Source of the DNA: a virus
Virus record (IMG/VR): IMGVR_UViG_3300008952_000005
Location: 113,461 to 177,460 of that record
Reading direction: 5' to 3' (one strand)
DNA: 64,000 bases
Part shown: positions 13,908 to 23,554 of the stretch, piece by piece
Layout of the letters: each line of letters starts with the position of its first letter
How positions within the stretch are numbered: position 1 is the stretch's first letter
Translations under genes and position numbers: made by a program
The notes under the pieces: model-generated
Seen by the model: the letters and a program-made list of their open reading frames with translations, nothing else
Told to the model about the DNA's origin: nothing
Databases searched by the model: none

Positions 13908-15689
13908 TTAATTAGTATAACTTATCTCTGGATCAGTTTCAATTTTTGAAGCAGGGTTACCAGTCATAGTTCTACCTTTTGTAGGTTCATCTTTCTTTTT
14001 AGCAAGTTTTGCTTTTTCTGCTTTTTCTTTAAGTCTTGCTCTTAAAGTTTCATATTTTAGTTTGTAAGGACTTACTGCTTCTTTTTTAACTTCGTCTTTG
14101 TCTTCTTTGTCTTCTTTGTCTTCTTTTTTTTCTGCTTTATCTCTTAAAAGTTTTTGTGCTAGTCCAACTGTTAAAGGAACTTCTCCTGTTTCTTTATCTG
14201 CAACAGGTTTAATTACTTTACCTTTTTCATTTTCTAATTTTGCTTTTAATACATTAATTTGACCTTGCAACGTTAAAATTTGTTTCTCTTGTGCTGCTGG
14301 GTCTTTAGCACTTGGACCATCTTTACCATCTTTAGCATCCCTTGTTGCTCTTATCTTTGCAATCTTTACACCTGGTTTGTTATCTTTTGCAATAGGTGGA
14401 ATTTTACTTTCATTTCTTGTAGGCAACAGTACAGAGTCTCCTCTTGTTGCTGTTTCATTAGCTGCTTTATTCCAAATATTTCTGATAGTATTTTCTAAAT
14501 TTGTTGATGGTTCTGGTTTATCACTACCAATAACATCTTTCTTTGGTTCTTTTTTATCTTCTGTAGTAGATACATTTGCTGTACTAAACTTAACTTCTTT
14601 TTTCTTATCTGCCATTTTAGAAACTTCTCCAGCGTCAATCGTTTCAGTAGTAGATACGTTAGCAGTTTTAAAATCAACTTCTTTTTTCTTGTCTTTCATT
14701 TTAGATACTTCGCCTGCGTCAATCGTTTCTTGCATATCTTCTGTAGGTCTTTGTGTTTCTATTCCTGAAATACCAAAATGTATATCTTGGTCATAACCTT
14801 CTGCAAGTTTCCATCCTTTTGCTAAATATTCTTTTTCTTTAGACTTATCTATTACGATAGTCTTGCCGTGTTTAGAAACCATTGTTTCTTTTTTAGGGTC
14901 TTTAAGTTGTCTTGGTAATTCTTCTTCTATATCATTACCTTTAGGTTGTTTTTCAGCAACTCTATAACCAAATCTATATTTTTTTCTAACACCTCTTGAA
15001 GCAGTACCTCTTCTTGAAGATGAATTAGCTCCACCTGGCATTGCTTCTGAAACAGTTTCTTCCGACATTGCTTCTTGTCTTGCTAAATTCTTTTCGTTTG
15101 CTAAATGAGGTTTGATTCTATTGCCATTATATGCTCTTTTATTTTCAGGTATCTTTTCTACTTTACCACCTTTGTCAAGAAAGTCTTTCATCAACTGCTC
15201 ATCAGCGTGTTTTCCATTAGAAGGTTTCCATTCTTCTTTTAATGCTTTTCCTTTATCCCAATAATGCCAGCTTGTTTTATCCCAAATTTCATCAGGTCCT
15301 ATTAGTCGTTTAAATTCTCTTTCTGCCTTATTAAAAGCATCAATTTTTTTCATTTTATTTTCTTTTGCATATTTAATAATAAGTGCCGCTACTTCTTTAC
15401 CAGTTTCGTTAGTTGAAGCTATCCAACTTTGACTTTCTGGATCTTTGTCCATCTCATCTTTACCTTTTTTGTATTCTCTAAATTTTGCTGCTATATTATT
15501 CCAGCTAACACCTTCGTCTAGCTTATTAAAAAATGCTATCTTTTCTTTAGGTGTCATTGAACCAATACCACCCATAGTATTTTTTAATGCTTCAGCGAAT
15601 TTCTTTTTATAACCTTCTTCTTTATACTTCGCTTGATGTTGATATACCACATCCTCAATACTGCCTGGTTTTTGTTTTAAATATGTCAT
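13908..15689 (-). CDS. Large charged late protein with 28-aa tandem repeat
   Basis: A 593-aa hydrophilic protein, Lys/Glu/Asp-rich with no TM segments. I chose the ATG at 15689 (MTYLKQKPGSIE), which is 5 nt after the upstream stop, rather than the ATG at 15734 inside the previous gene. A 28-residue direct repeat starting E-T-I-D-A-G-E-V-S-K-M lies near residues 320-376. The C-terminal 180 residues are coiled-coil-like. The N-terminal K-Q-K-P-G-S-I-E segment is, to my recollection, common in virion-associated proteins of marine T4-like phages. A head- or baseplate-associated role is inferred; function unknown. Confidence 0.65.
   Translation of the reverse strand: MTYLKQKPGSIEDVVYQHQAKYKEEGYKKKFAEALKNTMGGIGSMTPKEKIAFFNKLDEGVSWNNIAAKFREYKKGKDEMDKDPESQSWIASTNETGKEVAALIIKYAKENKMKKIDAFNKAEREFKRLIGPDEIWDKTSWHYWDKGKALKEEWKPSNGKHADEQLMKDFLDKGGKVEKIPENKRAYNGNRIKPHLANEKNLARQEAMSEETVSEAMPGGANSSSRRGTASRGVRKKYRFGYRVAEKQPKGNDIEEELPRQLKDPKKETMVSKHGKTIVIDKSKEKEYLAKGWKLAEGYDQDIHFGISGIETQRPTEDMQETIDAGEVSKMKDKKKEVDFKTANVSTTETIDAGEVSKMADKKKEVKFSTANVSTTEDKKEPKKDVIGSDKPEPSTNLENTIRNIWNKAANETATRGDSVLLPTRNESKIPPIAKDNKPGVKIAKIRATRDAKDGKDGPSAKDPAAQEKQILTLQGQINVLKAKLENEKGKVIKPVADKETGEVPLTVGLAQKLLRDKAEKKEDKEDKEDKDEVKKEAVSPYKLKYETLRARLKEKAEKAKLAKKKDEPTKGRTMTGNPASKIETDPEISYTN
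14562..14729 (-). repeat. Tandem duplication of 84 bp (2 x 28 codons) inside the 593-aa gene
   Basis: Copies at 14646-14729 and 14562-14645. Both encode E-T-I-D-A-G-E-V-S-K-M and A-N-V-S-T-T with a few substitutions between them, so the duplication is not brand new. Confidence 0.85.
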
Positions 15690-15693
15690 AGTA

Positions 15694-17631
15694 CTATTTA
15701 TCTCCTCGTTTATGCTGGGACCACAATCTTTCAAAGGTCATTTTAGCACCTACGTGCTCGTCCTTTTTAATTGCCTTAGCAATTTCGTGACCTTTTACTA
15801 TCGTTGATTTTTTCAACGGTGTTCCGCTATCCTTTTTAATCTCTTTTGCTTTTGCCATACCTATTGCATATGCTTTGTCATCATCTTCTACTAATTTTGA
15901 TATGTGTGGTATGTCTGCCGCTTTAATTGCAAGTTGTGTAGGTATATCCATTCTCTTAATCATTTGTTTAACAGCGTCGGTTACATCTGTCGCTTTTTTA
16001 TTCTTCCATACACCCTTAATATTAGCAATTTGTTTATCACTCATTTTACTTTGTAAATATCCACTATCTTCTTTAATTACTTTAGCTGATTTAGTCTTAC
16101 TCATATCACCTGTTTTATACCACTTAATATATTTTTCTGCTTCAGCAGGTGTATTATATTTACCAATAACTAATTTACTTCCATCTGTTTTTGTAATCTG
16201 TACTGTATATGCTTCTTTATATACATCAATTTCTACTGGATCAAAACCACCAGGTCTACCAACAGACCTCTTTCGTTTATTCCATAACTCAGCAAATTTA
16301 TCTGCTAATTTATCTGCTTTATTTTGTGCGTCTTTATCATTAGAAGCAGTTAATGTTCCTTCATCTTCTTGATCCCCACCATCATTACCGTAATCGGATG
16401 ATATCTTAATATCATAATGATATGTTGCTTCTGTAGCAATTTGTTTGCCTTCTGGTTCTGGTAGTTTTTGTTCAACAGGTGATGTATTTCTACCCATTTT
16501 ATTAATCTTAAAACCTTTGCTTCTTAATTTCTGTGCTTTGTTTTGTAAATCTTGTAGAGTTTTTGCGTCTTCAAAACCTGCGTGTTTGCCATACTTATCA
16601 TCATAAGATAATCTGAAAGGTGCTTTTGCTTCTGGAACATAACTATGTGTCATACTAGTAGTTATACTAATAGGTTTAGTAGTTGGTTCTATTTCAACAT
16701 CATCTATGTCTTCAACACTACCACCACCACCTGGTCCTATTTTTCTTCTCGCTCTATACTTATCTAATTCTTTTTCATATTTATTTTCAGCATCCTTTTT
16801 ACTAGTTGCATTAATAACCATATCAAATCTATCTTGACTACTAACATCTTTATAACCTAAAACACCTTGTATTCTCCATCTACCTTCATCTAATTGTTCT
16901 CTTCTCATTTGTGCCAATTGGGCAGCATTAGCTCCGTGTTTTGAAATGAGTCTTGCTTGCGCTAACATTGACACAAATGGAATCTTTGCCTTTAATAGTT
17001 TTATTAAAAGCGGTTTACTCTTATCAAACTTATCAAATATTTTCATAAGTTTGTTAGCATTAACACCACTTATAGTTTTACCTTGTAAGGGTGCGTAATC
17101 TTTTTTCAAACTTGCTATTTGACTGTCTGTAAATTCCTGTAATGTGTCAACTTCTTCACCTAAAATAATTTTTACTGTTGATACTTTTAAATTTAATCTT
17201 TTGGCAATCTCTTTATGAGATTTACCTTCTTGATCCATCGTGTAGATATCTTTCATTCTACCTTCATCAAATTCTTCCAGTTCTTCTTTTGCCATAGACA
17301 CAGGTTCAGTATTCAACCATTCTTGGTGTCTTTTGCCTGGGTGTACTTTTTTACAATCGTGTTCTTCACCTAAAATTGCTTTAGGCATTATTTGTACATC
17401 GCCGTGAGATTTTTCTACTTCTTTTTTTAGTAATGTTTTGGCTTTTTCTACGTCCCCTCTTGGAACGTATAAGTTACCGTATGAAAATCTAGTACGGCTA
17501 ATTCCGTTTTTCTTTAGAAAAGATTGAACACCCCACTCAAAACCTTCGCTCATTTTATAGCGAGTCATACTCATAGGTTCTCTATACCTACTTTGTTTCC
17601 ACTTTTCTAATTGTTCTTTTAAGTCGCCCAT
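15694..17631 (-). CDS. Large late protein with helix-turn-helix-like motif
   Basis: A 645-aa hydrophilic protein. The start at 17631 (MGDLKEQLEK) lies 1 nt after the upstream stop; the longer frame to 17715 would overlap the previous gene by 83 nt and lacks a ribosome site. Near residue 140 there is a segment H-K-E-I-A-K-R-L-N-L-K-V-S-T-V-K that reads as a helix-turn-helix. Several repeated patches of E-A-T-Y-H-Y-D-I-K-I / E-A-Y-T-V-Q-I-T-K type suggest small beta domains separated by charged linkers. It may be a DNA-associated virion protein; function not known. Confidence 0.65.
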   Translation of the reverse strand: MGDLKEQLEKWKQSRYREPMSMTRYKMSEGFEWGVQSFLKKNGISRTRFSYGNLYVPRGDVEKAKTLLKKEVEKSHGDVQIMPKAILGEEHDCKKVHPGKRHQEWLNTEPVSMAKEELEEFDEGRMKDIYTMDQEGKSHKEIAKRLNLKVSTVKIILGEEVDTLQEFTDSQIASLKKDYAPLQGKTISGVNANKLMKIFDKFDKSKPLLIKLLKAKIPFVSMLAQARLISKHGANAAQLAQMRREQLDEGRWRIQGVLGYKDVSSQDRFDMVINATSKKDAENKYEKELDKYRARRKIGPGGGGSVEDIDDVEIEPTTKPISITTSMTHSYVPEAKAPFRLSYDDKYGKHAGFEDAKTLQDLQNKAQKLRSKGFKINKMGRNTSPVEQKLPEPEGKQIATEATYHYDIKISSDYGNDGGDQEDEGTLTASNDKDAQNKADKLADKFAELWNKRKRSVGRPGGFDPVEIDVYKEAYTVQITKTDGSKLVIGKYNTPAEAEKYIKWYKTGDMSKTKSAKVIKEDSGYLQSKMSDKQIANIKGVWKNKKATDVTDAVKQMIKRMDIPTQLAIKAADIPHISKLVEDDDKAYAIGMAKAKEIKKDSGTPLKKSTIVKGHEIAKAIKKDEHVGAKMTFERLWSQHKRGDK

Positions 17632-17632
17632 T

Positions 17633-18055
17633 TTATTTGAATCTATTATCTCTTTTGAAATTGTATGATAAACTATGTCTGCTGTATAAGTGTCCGCCGT
17701 GAGTGTCAAATACACGGTTTAATGAGTCCATATACTTTCTGTCTAAAACATTTCCTCTAGCACCTTTTGCTGGAGCATTAACACCAGCTGCCTTCAAAAC
17801 ATCTCCTGTTACCTTATCTACGAAGGCGTGGATACTTCTCTTTTGTCCTCGTTCCGTATCCCAAATTTTGATATACTTACCACCTACACTTGTAGCTACA
17901 TCACGTCTTTGGTCTCTATATAAATTGGCAAATTGTGGGTGTCTTTTGATTTTTTCCCTAGCGATTTTAAGGTAATCATCTACGCCCTTTAAGACCATAG
18001 CCGAACTTTCTGCTACGTATAGTTTATGTACGTATTCTTTGAATTTAGTTGCCAT
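17633..18055 (-). CDS. Hypothetical protein, conserved-looking basic domain
   Basis: A 140-aa basic protein beginning MATKFKEYVHKLYVAES, weakly like the capsid-targeting peptides of its neighbours. The central part (G-G-K-Y-I-K-I-W-D, H-A-F-V-D-K-V-T-G-D-V, A-P-A-K-G-A-R-G-N) reads as a small globular domain that I recall seeing in many phage hypothetical proteins, but without known activity. It lies between two large late genes. Confidence 0.65.
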   Translation of the reverse strand: MATKFKEYVHKLYVAESSAMVLKGVDDYLKIAREKIKRHPQFANLYRDQRRDVATSVGGKYIKIWDTERGQKRSIHAFVDKVTGDVLKAAGVNAPAKGARGNVLDRKYMDSLNRVFDTHGGHLYSRHSLSYNFKRDNRFK

Positions 18056-18063
18056 TTCTCTCT

Positions 18064-20805
18064 CTAAAGTTTCTCAATCATCTTAGCGACTACTTCGTTT
18101 AGTTTCGCTTTCCACTCTTCTTTATAACGTTGTTTATATTTATCTATTGTTGAATCTTGGTTTGACCATTCTTTTACTTCCTTTGTAGTTAACTTATCTT
18201 CACCAACTTTAGCATCCGTTGCCTTACCTGGGCGTGATATGTATGTATCAGTAGGTTTTCCTCGGTCTTTTGAGTCAACAGGAGGTGCATCCTCTTTTTC
18301 TCCAGGTGTCATCTGTTTACAATGATTAGCATAATCAGCACCTATTTCATAACTATCTCTAATTGCTGTGTAAGGTTTAGGTACTGGTATCGTTTCAACT
18401 GCTTCAAATCCATAATCAATGTCTAGGTTGTATTCTCTTAACAATGGTTCTTTATCAGCAGCAACTGGTATACAATCCCATATCCAGCATTTGTGTAAAT
18501 TATTATTTGTATCTTCTAGTACAACATAATTCGTACCTCTTCGTACTACTTTACCTTGTTTATCTTCTTTAAGATATTTAACTTGGTCTCCAATATTGAA
18601 TATCATCTCCCTAACGTATAGGTCTCTAACTTGTTTCTGTTCAAACTGTCCTAATGTCATAATAGGTTTTGAAGTATCTGGTTTATAGTCTTCTCTTATA
18701 CCCATACCTTTTCTTACTGCTTTAAACAGTCCATCAACATCTCTAAAATGAGATGGTAGTCCTCTCTTAAATGACGCTACATCACCTTTTTGAGCAGCAT
18801 CCCTCATCTTGCTCGCACTCATACCTGAAGCACCCTCAGCGTCTGGATCACGCTCTCCAGCAGATATAACATCTATTGTTTTAAAGTTATAATATCCGTG
18901 TCTATTTTTCTGGTCGTTATATTTTTTAAGTATCGTTTCAAATTCTCTTACTCTATCACTACCTACTACAAATTTAAGAACATTATGCCCTTTGTTATAT
19001 AACATAGTAGCAATATCTAATATCATATTTGTTGTATTAATTTCAATGTTTCTAGCATATTGTGGAAATATCTTTTTCATCCAAGATAATTTCTCTCTAG
19101 GAGATAATGGATTCTTTTTACTATCTTCTGACCTACTGATATAGATTTTATAATTTCTATCTGCTCTTACAACTTTATTAATAAGTTTTTCGTGACCTAT
19201 TGTTGGAGGATTAAATCTTCCAAATGTAATTGCAATAGATTTTTCTCCTACTGCTTCTGATTTTAAACTTTTTATTTCTGCGTCTGTTACCTTTTCATCT
19301 TCTAATATTTTTTTACATTTGTAAAAGAATTTTGTGTAATGAAATTTCTCCAAATACTTATAGACAACATTTTTAGGTAACTTATGAGCGATACCATATT
19401 TTTTAATCTCTTCTGGTGTCAAAGGTCTATTAAATAAATCTCTTCTTGCCTGCATAAGGTTATCACCCATTTCGGACATCTTCTTTATAGCATCCTCTAT
19501 CTCTTCTAATTTCTCAGCAGTTTTTATATGTAAATCTAATATATCATTTGGTTTTAATTCTTTTAACTCTTCATAGTCAACTATATCTCTTTGTAATTCT
19601 CCTTTAACTACATCTAGTTCTGCCACTTTCTTTTGAAATTCTGCCTCATATACTTTAGGATCAAACGTTTGTTCTTTAGGTCTCTTATCAAATTTCTGTT
19701 TGAATACATCATAAACTCCTGTAGCAGTTTCAAGATGAGCGTCATTTACTTTAGGGTCTGTTTGAACATAATAATTAATCGGGTGTTGCGTACCTGGTAC
19801 TAACTTACCACTAACTTCTCCTACAGATTGTCTTGCTTCTAAACCAACTGTTTCTCTATCTTTTTCTGGTATGTCTATCAATACATCAATATCTAAATCT
19901 GCGTCATTTCTATATCTCTTTCCAAGAATAGAACCTATTAATTTTACTGACACAACAGGACCCCATTTTGAAAAATGTTTTGCACCTGCTTTAATCATAT
20001 CTAAAACTTTTGGTTTTAATTTTGGATTTTCTGTTTCTGCGTCATCAAATACACCAACAGCATATCTACTTCTAGGTACATCTATAATACTTTCTCCCAT
20101 TACCAATCTTCTACCAACACTAAACATTGTATTCTTAAACATTTGTTCTCTTGACATCCAATTTTTTGCAATATGACTTTTAACTGGTGCTCTCATATAT
20201 CGTCTAACTAATCTGTCACAACCTGCTAATGTTTGTGACACTAATTCTTTATCTGACCTATTATTATCTACTATAATAAAATTTGATTGACCAAATAATC
20301 TTTGAAATTTACCTATATTAGATTGCACTTTCTCCCAAGATGTTTGTACAACATACTCTGGTATTTGCCTACTTCTTATTTTATTTCTTTCTAACGCAAC
20401 AGGTAATGTTGTGTTAACAAATATCATATAACAATCATAACCTAATGCGTGTAGCATATTATATTCGGAATTTATTCTTGCATAATCTCTTCCAGTTGCG
20501 TCAATAACTAAACCTAATCTGCCTCCTACATATTGGTGTAACTGTTTCATCATTGTACCTTTTGCTCTGGCTCTTATAAGGTCTCTAAAATATTTTTCTT
20601 GGTCAGGCATTTTGTCTGAAAGTCCTGCCTGTTTCAATGCTCTTTCAAATATTGTATCTGAATTAACAAACTTTAATCCAGTTCCAGCAAATGCGGAAGA
20701 AGCGATAAAGGTTTTTCCTGAACCTGGTCCACCCGCCATAAAAAAGGCTTTAAATATACCTGGATCGTATACACCTTCTTGTAATAAAAATTCTTTAAAC
20801 TTCAT
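18064..20805 (-). CDS. Multidomain enzyme: P-loop kinase + nucleotidyltransferase + NMNAT-like adenylyltransferase
   Basis: A 913-aa fusion. It begins MKFKEFLLQEG, resembling a capsid-targeting peptide. Domain 1 (about 20-215): P-loop kinase of the zeta-toxin/AAA_33 type with G-G-P-G-S-G-K-T at 25-32. Domain 2 (about 265-420): Pol-beta-type nucleotidyltransferase with G-S at 291-292 and D-L-D-I-D at 303-307. Domain 3 (about 520-700): HIGH-type nucleotidyl/adenylyltransferase (F-G-R-F-N-P-P-T-I-G-H, 528-538; S-G-M-S-A-S-K-M-R, 660-668), as in NMN adenylyltransferases. A small beta domain follows (about 720-790). Candidate roles are RNA end repair, NAD+ metabolism or nucleotide modification. 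It abuts a KxDG ligase-like gene. Domains are clear; substrates are unknown. Confidence 0.8.
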   Translation of the reverse strand: MKFKEFLLQEGVYDPGIFKAFFMAGGPGSGKTFIASSAFAGTGLKFVNSDTIFERALKQAGLSDKMPDQEKYFRDLIRARAKGTMMKQLHQYVGGRLGLVIDATGRDYARINSEYNMLHALGYDCYMIFVNTTLPVALERNKIRSRQIPEYVVQTSWEKVQSNIGKFQRLFGQSNFIIVDNNRSDKELVSQTLAGCDRLVRRYMRAPVKSHIAKNWMSREQMFKNTMFSVGRRLVMGESIIDVPRSRYAVGVFDDAETENPKLKPKVLDMIKAGAKHFSKWGPVVSVKLIGSILGKRYRNDADLDIDVLIDIPEKDRETVGLEARQSVGEVSGKLVPGTQHPINYYVQTDPKVNDAHLETATGVYDVFKQKFDKRPKEQTFDPKVYEAEFQKKVAELDVVKGELQRDIVDYEELKELKPNDILDLHIKTAEKLEEIEDAIKKMSEMGDNLMQARRDLFNRPLTPEEIKKYGIAHKLPKNVVYKYLEKFHYTKFFYKCKKILEDEKVTDAEIKSLKSEAVGEKSIAITFGRFNPPTIGHEKLINKVVRADRNYKIYISRSEDSKKNPLSPREKLSWMKKIFPQYARNIEINTTNMILDIATMLYNKGHNVLKFVVGSDRVREFETILKKYNDQKNRHGYYNFKTIDVISAGERDPDAEGASGMSASKMRDAAQKGDVASFKRGLPSHFRDVDGLFKAVRKGMGIREDYKPDTSKPIMTLGQFEQKQVRDLYVREMIFNIGDQVKYLKEDKQGKVVRRGTNYVVLEDTNNNLHKCWIWDCIPVAADKEPLLREYNLDIDYGFEAVETIPVPKPYTAIRDSYEIGADYANHCKQMTPGEKEDAPPVDSKDRGKPTDTYISRPGKATDAKVGEDKLTTKEVKEWSNQDSTIDKYKQRYKEEWKAKLNEVVAKMIEKL

Positions 20806-22020
20806 TTATTTCCATCCTTTTGGCAACGTAAAGTTTGCCCTACTAAATTCTAATCTATCTACTATTTTTACTGCACCTGCTACTCTATCTACTGCAACAT
20901 ATCCTTCAGGTGCTGTTACTCTATATCCTGTTCCAGTTTTAATGTAGTGTCCTATCTGTTGAATTTGATTCATCTTTTGTATCAATGTGTTCTTCGCATT
21001 ACCTAAAGTTACGTGACTTGCTATCGCCATATATAAACCTGATTTATTTTGATTAATAAATCTTAATCCATCTGCTAATATATCTCTATATTTTTGTTTT
21101 GCTTTTTCAGTTTTTCTTTGGTCTATTTCTGTCTTCAAAATGTTCTCATAATAATCTCTAAACATATCTTGCAAGACTCTAACCTTTGCCATACTGCCTT
21201 TATTATTTCTAATGTAATGATTGAAAAATGCTTTTAATCTAAACCCTACAGATAAAGGGTCACTAGCACGACTAGTCATTTCATCTAATATCTTACTTGC
21301 TTTACCTAAAGAACCTTCTGCCATTCTTAATTGAGCATCAAATTTTCCTAGTTCTGATTTAGTAAAAGTAATAGAACCAGAGTCATCCTTATATTCAGCA
21401 CTCGCAACCCACACTCTTGAATTACCTGACCCTCTAACATTACCAAAACTTGCACTTAAACTTTTCATATCTTTACCAGTATACATTGTATGAAATACAA
21501 TACCCATTTTAGCACGAGCAATTTTCTTACCTATATTGCTATTTGATTGTACTGCATATGTGATTGTATTTGGTGTAAAGGTTATCATTTTTTCACCATC
21601 AATTGAAGCTGATTTTTTATCGTTAGTAAATAATAAATCACCTTGTAAAATTTGTTTAATGTTTAAACTAGATAAATGATTAAGACATACTGATAATTTT
21701 TGAGCGACAGGACCAGAATGGTTCCGTCTTATGTCTGCTGTTGTGTAATTGATTTTGGGAGTTTTGTTGAATATAGATTTAGTACCAACAAAGAATTGAC
21801 CGTTTTCAGGATTGACACCACATATAATAGCAGGTGCCCCATCCCATTTAACAGTAGTATTGATTTTTGCTCCCGAGTGACCTGCGAGCATATCTCTTAC
21901 TGATTTTAGAAAGTTAATTGCGTTAACTCCACCAGCCGAACCTCTATTGATTATATCATCTTCTAGGTGTTCTAGGTGTGTGTTCTTGTCGTTTGTGGTA
22001 AAACCTTTAAAACTAAACAT
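20806..22020 (-). CDS. KxDG-motif ligase/nucleotidyltransferase-like protein
   Basis: A 404-aa protein beginning MFSFKGFTTND. It carries K-W-D-G at residues 58-61, the adenylylation motif I of the DNA/RNA ligase and capping superfamily, followed by F-V-G-T-K-S (motif III-like) and a later D-G-E-K-M-I-T-F-T-P segment. Other ligase motifs are less evident, so this is a divergent member (I recall such proteins as a DUF6267-type family, unverified). It would use ATP or NAD+ to seal or modify nucleic acid. Next to the kinase/nucleotidyltransferase fusion it suggests an RNA- or DNA-end repair pair. It has a late promoter at 22085 and a GAGGAA ribosome site. Confidence 0.7.
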   Translation of the reverse strand: MFSFKGFTTNDKNTHLEHLEDDIINRGSAGGVNAINFLKSVRDMLAGHSGAKINTTVKWDGAPAIICGVNPENGQFFVGTKSIFNKTPKINYTTADIRRNHSGPVAQKLSVCLNHLSSLNIKQILQGDLLFTNDKKSASIDGEKMITFTPNTITYAVQSNSNIGKKIARAKMGIVFHTMYTGKDMKSLSASFGNVRGSGNSRVWVASAEYKDDSGSITFTKSELGKFDAQLRMAEGSLGKASKILDEMTSRASDPLSVGFRLKAFFNHYIRNNKGSMAKVRVLQDMFRDYYENILKTEIDQRKTEKAKQKYRDILADGLRFINQNKSGLYMAIASHVTLGNAKNTLIQKMNQIQQIGHYIKTGTGYRVTAPEGYVAVDRVAGAVKIVDRLEFSRANFTLPKGWK

Positions 22021-22084
22021 TATTCCTCATTTATTCCATTAGTATAATCTATATTCACATATCCATTAACAAATCATATACTAC

Positions 22085-22092
22085 TATTTATA
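22085..22092 (-). promoter_or_regulatory. T4-type late promoter for the ligase-like/kinase fusion genes
   Basis: TATAAATA followed by GT on the minus strand, 65 nt before the ATG at 22020. The 145-nt gap here also separates this unit from the plus-strand 66-aa gene; nothing else is evident in it. Confidence 0.65.
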
Positions 22093-22165
22093 CTATTTTA
22101 CTACGTGAAAAAGATTGATTACGATTTCACTAGATTGTCCCCTCCAAAACTGATAGTATATACAT

Positions 22166-22366
22166 ATGAAAACACACGAAAAAGACTTTGAGATTCTACA
22201 AGATGAAATTCAAAAAGTTTTAGATAAAGCTGAAATAAAAATGAATACTCTTATAGATGATTATAGTACAAAGTATGAAGATGAAGATGACGCTGTACAA
22301 ATTCAAACTTATGATTTAAGTTCTTTGTTCAGACAGTTATCTGACTTTGTTGAAGACCATATATAA
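22166..22366 (+). CDS. Small acidic plus-strand protein
   Basis: A 66-aa acidic, helical protein (rich in Asp/Glu, coiled-coil-like) with no recognised motif. It fits exactly between the divergent ligase-like gene and the convergent stop at 22367, leaving otherwise empty sequence, which supports it as real. No purine-rich ribosome site is visible before the ATG. It is one of only two plus-strand genes I accept in the window. Confidence 0.55.
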   Translation: MKTHEKDFEILQDEIQKVLDKAEIKMNTLIDDYSTKYEDEDDAVQIQTYDLSSLFRQLSDFVEDHI

Positions 22367-23539
22367 TTAATATATCTTTATAAAAGGTCCGTTTGTGTCT
22401 GAAAACTCTTTCTTTGAACCGTAGTATAGGACACTTAACCATTCATCAAATTTTTTCCTTTGACTTATGATTTGGTACTGTTGAATATGTTTTAACGTAA
22501 CTAATTTTGAGAATAATCTACCTAAAACATTTCTATCTTTTTTTATATTTGTTGGTTCTAAACAATATTCTATAACCTTTTTAAAGGTAACATTTTTACT
22601 ACCTAATTCTATAGGAGCATCCCAATTAACCTTTTCATTTTCAATTTTAATATCTTTAATTTTTTTATATAAATTATCCCAAAATTTTATTTGACTGTCT
22701 GAAAATTTACCATCAGTTGCAATGTTGGCATCCTGTGTAGGTGATTCTGGTCTTGCTAAACCTAGTGTCTTTAAAAATTCATCAATAGCAGCTGAAGCTA
22801 CTTTACCTAATTTAGCTCCACTTTTTCTACCTAGTGGTGTTAAATCTGTTTGAATAACTGTACTAGGTTTACTATATCTAAAACTTCTTACTTGTACTTT
22901 AACTATCTCATCATCTATTTGCGTTTTAAAAGTAAATTCTCCAGTATCAAAAAGAGGTGGTTTTGTAACATCTAAATCACAAAATAATGTGCCAGGAATT
23001 ATTTTAATATCAACACCTTTTGATCCAGCTGTTAAATTAGACTCTTCTATTGACGCTTGGTTTATACCTCTTTTTATTTCTTTTAATGAAACTGGTATCA
23101 TACTCTTATTCTTTAAAAGAGTTTTCATATAAAGGTTTAACTTTATTAATTTATCTTGTGGTATAAGACCAGGAGTTTTAGCAATTTTTTCTATTTTTTC
23201 TTTTATTTTTTTCTCATTTGCTTTTTTTACTAAAAGAATATCCATAGGATTCCAAGAATTTTGTTTGGAAGGTCCTCTAACATCCATATATCTACCAACA
23301 ATACCCATTAACCAAGGCAGTATACCATTATCTCTACTATAATTATAATTTTTATTGCCTCTTAAATATCTTTTTAAAGCGTCTGCTTGAAGTTTGTAAG
23401 TATCAACCCACTTTGCTGGTACATCTGGATATACTTTTTCTATAATAGAAGTTGTAGGAAATTTACCAGTTTCTATTACAGATTCAATTACAATCCTTGA
23501 ACCGTTTTCTTGTTTCTTTGTTTCTATTTCTCCTGCCAT
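22367..23539 (-). CDS. Hypothetical late protein, 390 aa
   Basis: A 390-aa protein, lysine-rich and mostly alpha-helical with a central beta region (F-K-T-Q-I-D-D-E-I-V-K-V-Q-V). No TM, signal or enzyme motif recognised. An own late promoter (23555-23562) and a GGAGAG ribosome site indicate late expression. It may be a virion or assembly protein; function unknown. Confidence 0.65.
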   Translation of the reverse strand: MAGEIETKKQENGSRIVIESVIETGKFPTTSIIEKVYPDVPAKWVDTYKLQADALKRYLRGNKNYNYSRDNGILPWLMGIVGRYMDVRGPSKQNSWNPMDILLVKKANEKKIKEKIEKIAKTPGLIPQDKLIKLNLYMKTLLKNKSMIPVSLKEIKRGINQASIEESNLTAGSKGVDIKIIPGTLFCDLDVTKPPLFDTGEFTFKTQIDDEIVKVQVRSFRYSKPSTVIQTDLTPLGRKSGAKLGKVASAAIDEFLKTLGLARPESPTQDANIATDGKFSDSQIKFWDNLYKKIKDIKIENEKVNWDAPIELGSKNVTFKKVIEYCLEPTNIKKDRNVLGRLFSKLVTLKHIQQYQIISQRKKFDEWLSVLYYGSKKEFSDTNGPFIKIY

Positions 23540-23554
23540 ATTCTCTCCTATGAC

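Noticed and set aside
15690-15734. Upstream start (15734) for the 593-aa protein
   Set aside because: It overlaps the previous gene by 41 nt and adds residues unlike the rest, while the ATG at 15689 follows that gene's stop directly with a GGAG site.
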